Origin: a virus
Length of the DNA: 64,000 nt
IMG/VR virus record: IMGVR_UViG_3300020178_000761
Span: 20,793 to 84,792 of that record
Reading direction: 5' to 3' (one strand)
Part shown: positions 10,001-19,000 of the stretch, one piece after another
Layout of the letters: every line of letters starts with the position of its first letter
How positions within the stretch are numbered: position 1 is the stretch's first letter
Position numbers and translations under genes: made by a program
Notes under the pieces: model-generated
Seen by the model: only the letters and a program-made list of their open reading frames with translations
Told to the model about the DNA's origin: nothing
Database searches by the model: none

Positions 10001-13000
10001 ACTAAATTAGGATTATATCCAAAATATGTTCCTAAAAAATATTCAGACACAACCGCTTTAGAGCCAGTTAATGTTATTCAAGGACATGACGGTAGTATCG
10101 TTGTTGCATACAATGATTTTAGAGATGATGTTATTTTAGAACTAGAAAAAAGAATTTACAATAATATAAAAGTTGTTTTTGATGAAAATTTATTTGAAAT
10201 AAAAACTTTTATACCTAGAGCAAATTCAATCAACGAATTTACTGAAGCATCTATCAATAAAACATTATTGGGCGATTTTAATGATTGGTTAACATTTATT
10301 GGAAACGAAGATTACACAGCCAACACTTACCAGTCTGATGAAAACAGTTTAACTTGGAATTATTCTAACATGGTGTCACCGCAAGGGACTAAATTATCAG
10401 GATACTGGAGAGGTGTGTACAAATATGCTTATGACACAGACAGACCAAATATTACTCCTTGGGAAATGTTGGGGTACACAGAAGAACCATCTTGGTGGTC
10501 AACAGTGTACGGACCAGCACCATACACCGGAGACAATCTTGTGTTATGGCAGGATTTAGAAAAAGGAATTGTAAGAGAACCTAATAAAAAAATTATAATC
10601 AAAGACAAATATAAAAGACCAGGATTGACATCGCATATTCCAGTGGACAGTAATGGAAATATAAAAAGTCCATTTGATAGTGCTTATGCCAGAGGTGCTG
10701 TATTACAATTAACTAAAGGAAACTTTAAATTTGGCGATCACGCTCCAATTGAAAATGCTTGGAGAAGAAGTGCTCATTATCCATTTGCTCTATTAAAAAG
10801 TTATATTTTACATAGACCTAATCAAGCAGTTGGTATTGGATTAGACATCAGTAGAACAAAAAGAAATGCAAGTGGTCAAATTGTTTATAATTCTTTAACA
10901 GCAATTAGACCTAAAGACATTGTATTTCCAAGCAGTATTGCAGATAAAACAATAAACTTAACAGCAGGATTAATAAACTATATTTTTGAAGTGGTAGAAA
11001 ACTCACTAACCACCAACTATGCTTCTTACAAAAAACAACTTACTGAATTAACAGTACAGATTGGATTTAAAATTAGAGGTTATAGCAACAAAAATAATTT
11101 CAAATTATTAATTGATAGTAAGACTCCGCTAAACAGTACGTCGTTGTTTGTACCAGATGAAAATTATCAATTAATTTACAACGTTTCGGCACCTATCGAA
11201 ATTTTAACTTATAGTGGACTGATCATAGAAAAATTAGCCAGCGGTTACAGTATAAAAGGTTATGATAGAGATGACCCTTATGTAAGATATCACGCAGTGT
11301 ATGAACAAACCAGTGATCCTGCAATTACAGTGGGAGGCATAAGTGCATCATTTGTAAATTGGAGCGAAAATAAACGTTACGATAGAGGTGCTTATGTAAA
11401 ATATTCTGATGAGTTTTATGCTGTAGACGAAACACACGTTTCAGGATCAACATTTGATCTTTCTAAATTTTTAAAATTAATTGATCTGCCAACAGAAGGT
11501 GGCAGAACTGCAATCCTTAGAAAAAAATTCTTAACTGATGCTGTGGTAGAAATTCCATACGGTACTGTGTTTGATACAATTCAATCAGTTGTTGATGTAA
11601 TTCTTGGATATGAATCATATCTAAAATCAAAAGGATTTAAATTTGATCAGTTTGATAGTCAGACGGAATTAGTATCCAACTGGCAATTAAGTATGAAAGA
11701 ATTTTTATTCTGGACTACACAAAATTGGGATGAAGGTGCAGTAATCAGTTTAAGTCCAGCCAGTAAAAAACTTGTATTAGAATCGAAATACTCTACAACT
11801 GACAATGTTGTGGATAATTTCTATTCATATGGTGTATTAAAAGAAGATGGAAAAAATTTAGACAAAGAAAATTTAAGAATTACTAGAGAATCAAACACAT
11901 TTGAATTGTTTACAAAAAACACTGTTAATGGAATTTACTTTGCTAAAATTCCTTTAGTACAAAAAGAACACGTGTGTTTAGTGGATAACTCAACGGACTT
12001 TAATGATTTAATCTACGATCCAGCAAGTGGTTACAAGCAAGATAGAATTAAAATGCTTGGTTACATCACAGAGTGGGACGGCAGTTTAAATATTCCAGGA
12101 TTTATCTATGACGAAGCCAAAGTAGTTGAATGGCAACCATACACAGATTATGCTATGAGCGATGTGGTTAAACACAAAGAATTTTATTACACAGCCAATA
12201 CAAAACTTAAAGGCACACAAGAATTTAATGACAATGACTGGCGAAGATTGGATGATAAACCACGAAGTAGTTTATTGTCAAATTTTGATTACAAAACTAA
12301 TCAGTTTGCTGATTTTTATGATCTTGACACAGACAACTTTGATAGTCAACAACAAAAACTAGCACAACATTTAATTGGGTATCAACCAAGAGAATATTTA
12401 CGTAATATCATTAACGATGATGTGAGTCAATACAAATTTTATCAAGGTTTTATTAGAGAAAAAGGAACATCAAATGCTCTTAATAAATTATTTGATGCTT
12501 TAGCAAGTGCTGATAAAGAGAGTTTAGATTTCTATGAAGAATGGGCAATACGAAAAGGGCAATATGGTGCTGTAGATACATTTGACGAAATAGAATACAA
12601 TCTTGATGAATCTAAGTTTAGATTGAACCCACAACCTATTTTGTTAACAGATGACTCGGCAAACACAGCATCTGATTTGGTTTATAGAATACAGTCTGGA
12701 CAAACATATCTAGCACCCAAGGATTATACACACACGCCTTTTGCCATTAAGTATGACAAGAATACTTACATTAAGACAGCAGGACCAGTTAATCCAATAG
12801 ATATTTCTCTCACATTATCTCAGTATGAAGATATATTAACAAATTCTAATGTTAAAAATTTACTTGAAGGACAATATGTTTGGATTGGAAATTACAATAA
12901 AAGTTGGACTGTTTTAAAATATACCAAAACAGAACAGCAAACAGTTTCAGTAGTAAAAACTGGATCAACAATCACAGTTAACACATTGAACACTGCTGTT

Positions 13001-16000
13001 ATGAATGTAGGCGAAATTTTTGTAGTAAGTATTGACGGTGAAGATTATGTATTAAAATGTACAACAGCAAATTCAACAACAATTCAATGTGAAGATAAAG
13101 AAGGATTTGTTTCAATAGATCCAGGAGTTGGTTACATTACACGATTTATAGAATATAGATTAGGTTCTATTGATGACATCAACACAGTAATAAACAATCA
13201 AGGATTAACAGATAATGAAAAATTCTGGATTGATGAAAGTAATGATGGCAAATGGAAAATAGTGAACAATAAATTTGTTTATAAAACACACAATGAAATA
13301 AGTTCAACAAGTACATCAGGCGATGAAAGTTTTGGCACAGTTATAGCCGCTAATAAACAAAATTCTATAGTATTAGTAAGTCAACCATCAGATGGTGATG
13401 GAAAAATTTATGTTTTTTCTAGAGGATCGGAAAGCGGTTCATTAAAATTATTACAGACTATTGAAGCACCAACATCAGATTTATTACTAAATTCAGACTT
13501 GTTTAGTTCAAACAGTAGTTTTGGAAAAGCAGTGGATATTTCACCAGATGGAAATTTTGTAATTATTGGTGCTCCTAATGCCGGAGATTTGAAAACGGAA
13601 TACAAAGGAGTATACAATCCTGCTTCAAATTACAATGTAGGTAATATTGTTCAATACAAACAACAACTTTGGAGAGCAACTAATCAAATAGAAGGTGCAG
13701 TGGCATCTGATTTATTTTCAACTTTTGACGCTTCAGCATTTTACAAAGAAAATATTGGTTTCTCAACAACCTCGCTGTTAATAGGTGACAGTGTATTTTC
13801 AAACGAAACCACAGATCACTTACTAATTAGAGGATCAGCAGATCAGTATTCAGCAACAAAAATTGGTGACAAATTAATATTAAAATATCTTGATTTCAGT
13901 ACAGAATATCCTATTGATAGAAACAATTACAACAAATCTGCTAATCAACCATTCAATGGAATAGGTGCTCCTACTATTAAAAACAATGTGTTTAGTGGTG
14001 CTGAAATTTCAATTCAAGCAAAAGTAGATGAAATACTTCAAGTATCATTGACACTCAGAGATGCTCCAGTGTCCAGTGTTGTAAGTACAAGCACAGCACA
14101 AGGTACTGTTGTGTACTCGAGAAAAATAGCAGGAAAGACTTTATTGTATTTGAAAGATGTTAGAGGTGTATTTTCTGCCAGTGGTAGTTTGTTATTGGAT
14201 ACTTTACCGATAGGAGATTACACTAGAGTAAACACAGAAGATTATGATCATCTTGGTGGATGGTGGAAAGTTGGCATAGGTGCTAGTGTATCCACTGGTG
14301 CAGGTGCTGATATATCAACGAACGTTGTAATTCAAGATATTAAATTATTAAATGAAACTAGAGATAGCAATTTGTTTTTCAGTTCTTTTGAACAACCAAT
14401 TGTTCCTATAACACCACAAACTCCTTTAGTAAAAGCACAGTTTGGGTTAGGAACATACTATCAAAGATATTACATTAATCCAGCAAATAATTCTTGGCAA
14501 AGTAATTCAACTCCACAAGGAATATTAAGTAACAAATGGTTTGTTAGAACAGGATATGATATTGCTCATGATGGTGGACTAAATTCTAGTAATTCAGCCA
14601 ACAATGTAAGTGTTTGGTTCAATAACGTGGATCAAAATGCATTTGATTTTTCTGGGTTAAACATTGACAGCGATGACACTAACGGTATAAAAGAAGTTGT
14701 AGACATTTGGGAAGGTTATATTGATATAGATTCCCAACCAGACAATAATGCAAATTATTATTATCCGGAAGCAGGTGTACACACTATATATGATCCTATA
14801 AAATTTGTTCAAGCAGATGTTACATTTGTACAGTTTATTGCTTTAGAAAAAATAAGAGTTTATTTTAGAAATGCTAGAAACACAGTGGATCCAAATGGTT
14901 CAACGTTGTTCAGTCTAGGATCGAATGCAGGACAATCTGCAACCATTCAAAGACTGGGAGGCGGAGTTGATAGATTAATAGGATCTATTGAACAAGCAGT
15001 TCAATCAGGACCCAATGATGGAGATATTTTAGTATTTGAACACACAACACCAATCACAGCATCAGGTGATCCTGCCGCATACACTGTGAATGATATAGAG
15101 TACTGGATATGGGACGAGTTTGAAAATGTTGCAGGTATTCAGCAACTTGCAAATATTCCTAGCAGTCAAAATAGAGATTGGTTACAGGTACACAATATTC
15201 CTATTGGTGAAGGAACAGCCAGCGGATTAACAAACCAAGGTGCATTTTTAGTTTATAAAAAGAACACAGCAGGACAATATGCATACAATTCAGCATTCAC
15301 AGTACCGGACACACAATCTGGATTACGTTTAGGTTCAAAAATTCAAATACGCGATGTTGGGGACACAACAGTTGCATTTATCAGTGCTGAAGGAAATGGT
15401 TCAAACGCTTTACCAGGTAAAGTTTATTTTATCAAATACAGTTCTACTAAAAATTGGTGGTTAGGTGTAGATGAAAACTACATGGGGCAGTTTGATCAAG
15501 ATGCTGATTATTTAAAAGACGAATTAGTAATTTATAATAATCAACTGTACAAGGCAAAAACAAATATTAGTTCAGGTGCATGGACCAGCGACGTTTGGGA
15601 GTTACAAGATAGTCATGCAGATTATTTAGGTTATGTGCCTAACGATAGCGGAATAGAATTACAAGGAGATTCAACATTAGATCAAAGTAAATTAATAAAA
15701 TTTGCAAACACATTTGATGTTGATACAAATGGAGTTAATTTAGTTGTAACAAATCAATACAATGACTCGAAACAAGATGTTATTGTTTACAGATTAGATA
15801 ACAATCATTACACATACAAACAAACTATTTTACCACCGCAAGACTCTACTCCTGTAATTGATTTTGGTGCAGATATCAGTATATCAGAAGACGGCGAATT
15901 AATTGCTGTAGGATCTCCATTGAAAGATTTAACAAATATTGATATGGGTGTGGTTTATGTTTACAAAAAAGCCAGCAACGATACAGGTCTATACAATCTA

Positions 16001-19000
16001 AATCAAACACTAGTCAGCCCAGACAAAGAAACATCAGAACAATTTGGAAATACACTGTCATTCAGTGGCAATGTACTTGCTGTTTGTTCGTTAAAAGGTG
16101 ATCAACAGGTAGATGATGGATCTACAGTTTTAGATGAAAGATATGATGTTGGTTCTGTACATTTATTTGAAAAATTTGAAAGCACTTTACTATATGCTGA
16201 AAAATTCAGTTATGACAATTCTTTTACTCAATTTGGTACAAATTTATTAGTCAATAAAAACCATGTATACATAGGTTTACCTAAATTACAAATAAATGGA
16301 AAACAAATGGGTACTGTGGTTGATTTTAGAAAATCTCCATTAGAGAATAATTGGAACAGTGTGCATGAAAGCAGTGACGGAATAGATCAACCAGATTTAT
16401 CAAAAATACAAGGAATTTTCTTATACAACAAACGAACAAATACACTGTTAACAAGATTAGATTATGTTGATCCTGTATTTGGTAAAATACCTGGACCAGC
16501 AGAATCAGAAATTTATTACAAAACTAATTATGATCCAGCAGTATACAATTCAAATTCAGCAGTTGGAAATATTGATACAACAAATCATTGGAACAGCAAT
16601 CAAATAGGAAGACTGTGGTGGAACATCAGCACAGCACAATATTATTATCCTTATCAAAGTAATATAATCTTTAATAATTCATACTGGAACAAACTTTTTG
16701 TAGGTGCTAGTATTGATGTGCATGAATGGGTTGAATCGGTCTACACACCATCTCAATACAACATTATCAGTCAGTCAGAAGAAGGTGAAGCATTAGGTAT
16801 TACAGGAACAGTTGTTAATCCAACTGATTATGTAACCACAAAAGTTTATGATGATGTTGCTAAAGTTTTATCAAACAAATATTATTTCTGGGTTAAAGGC
16901 AAAACCACTGTGCCTGAAATGGAATCACGAACATTAAGTGCCAACGCTGTTGAAAATTTAATAAAAGATCCAAAAGGTCAAGGATACAAATATGTAACTA
17001 TTTTTGGCAAAAACAAATTTGCTATTGTTAACTGTGATGAATTTATACAGGACAAAGATACAGTTATCAGTTTTAGAATCAAAAGAATTGATAGTAAAAA
17101 TAATGTTCATAAAGAATATGCTTTATTAACTGAAGGTTTAGGAACAAGTACACTACCTAAAGAAATTGAAACAGTTTGGTTTAACAGTCTAATAGGATAT
17201 GATGCTCAATACAATCCAGTGCCTGATCCAACATTGAGTGAAAAATTAAGATACGGAACACTGCAATATCCAAGACAGAGTTGGTTTATAAACAAACAAG
17301 AAGCACTAAAACAAACAGTGGAAAGAATTAATTCTGTTTTACTACAAAATCTAATTGTAGATGAGGTTGATCTTTCATCGCTTACACAATCAGATCCTGC
17401 ACCAAAAATAAACACAGGATTATTTGATGTTGCAATTGACACAGAAAAAGATTTAGATTTTGTAGGTGTTGGATCAGTAAAAACTGCTTCAATTAATATT
17501 ACAGTTGAAAACGGAAAAATAATTAATGTAACAATCGCAGATCCTGGCAAAGGATACAAATCTATTCCAACGTACAAAATAAAAAGTATCACAGGAGAAG
17601 GTGCTGTAATTGGTTTGACTATAGATATAAATGGTTCAATCAACAGTGCTAGAATATTGTCGCAAGGTAAAAATTATGCAGATACTACAACAGTTGAAAT
17701 TAGAAATTACAGTGCTCTTGTACAAGCAGACAGCACAGTTGATGGCAAATGGGCAATTTATAGTTACAGTGCAACTGATGGTTGGCAAAAATCAAAAATA
17801 CAAGCCTACAATGTAAATTTATATTGGAACTATGCTGATTGGTATGCAACAGGATACAATCAATTCACAGCAATAGACCATGTGATATCTCAAAGTTATG
17901 AAATAACCGCAATAGATGATACAATAGGACAAATAGTTAAGATTCAAAACATTGGAGCAGGTGGTTGGTTACTACTGAAAAAAATCGGTAATCAAGCAGA
18001 TGTCGATTACACAGTTAATTATGAAACTGTTGGAAGACAAAACGGAACAATTCAGTTCACAGATAAACTTTATGTTTACAGTGGAAATGTTGGATTTGAT
18101 TCTAATAGTTTCGATATTCAATTGTACGATAGACAACCGATTCAAGAAACTAGAACAATATTAGAAACTGTAAGAGACAAAATATTTGTTGAAGAACTGG
18201 CAGTTGAATACAATAAATTATATTTTGCTGGCATTCATTACGCACTATCAGAAAACAAATTAAATGATTTTGTTTTTAAAACAAGTTTTGTAAAAGCACA
18301 ACACAATGTGGGCGAACTGGAACAGAAAATAACATTTAAAAATGATAATCTATCTAACTATGAAGATTATGTTCAAGAAGTAAAACCTTATAAAACTAAA
18401 ATTAGAGAATATGTAAGTTCATATCAAAAAACAGAACCTACCAATTCTGTAATCACAGACTTTGATTATCCACCTAAATATGTAAATGGTATAATCACAC
18501 CGTCAAAAGTTACAGTTGTAAATGACACATTGGTTGGTGCTGAGAATGTTAAGACTTATCCAGATAAAAACTGGAAAGACAATGTTGGTTTTAAAATTAC
18601 AGCAATTAATATAGCCAATCCTGGTACATTATATACTAACCCACCTACTGTTAATATTACAGGTGGCGGTGGAACAGGTGCAACTGCTAGAGCATACATC
18701 AAAAATGGTTCAGTGAACAGAATAGTTGTGATCAACACAGGATCTGGTTATATATCGGCTCCTACAATTACATTGAGTGGATCAACAACAGGCGTTACAG
18801 CCAAGGCAAGTGCTGTATTGGGTGAAAGTTTACCTCGTACTACTCACATTGGAATTAAGTTTGATAGAAACACTGGAACAACATTAATTAGTAATTTACA
18901 AAGAACAGAAACATTTGTTGGCAATAACAGTCAGTTAAAGTTCAAATTAAAATGGCCGATGGACTTGCGTACTAATACAATATCAATTTTAATTAATAGT

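Noticed and set aside
17206-17643. A 145-codon antisense open frame inside the giant structural gene
   Set aside because: It lies entirely opposite a well-supported coding region, its product has no recognisable pattern, and long antisense frames are expected in such AT-rich coding sequence.
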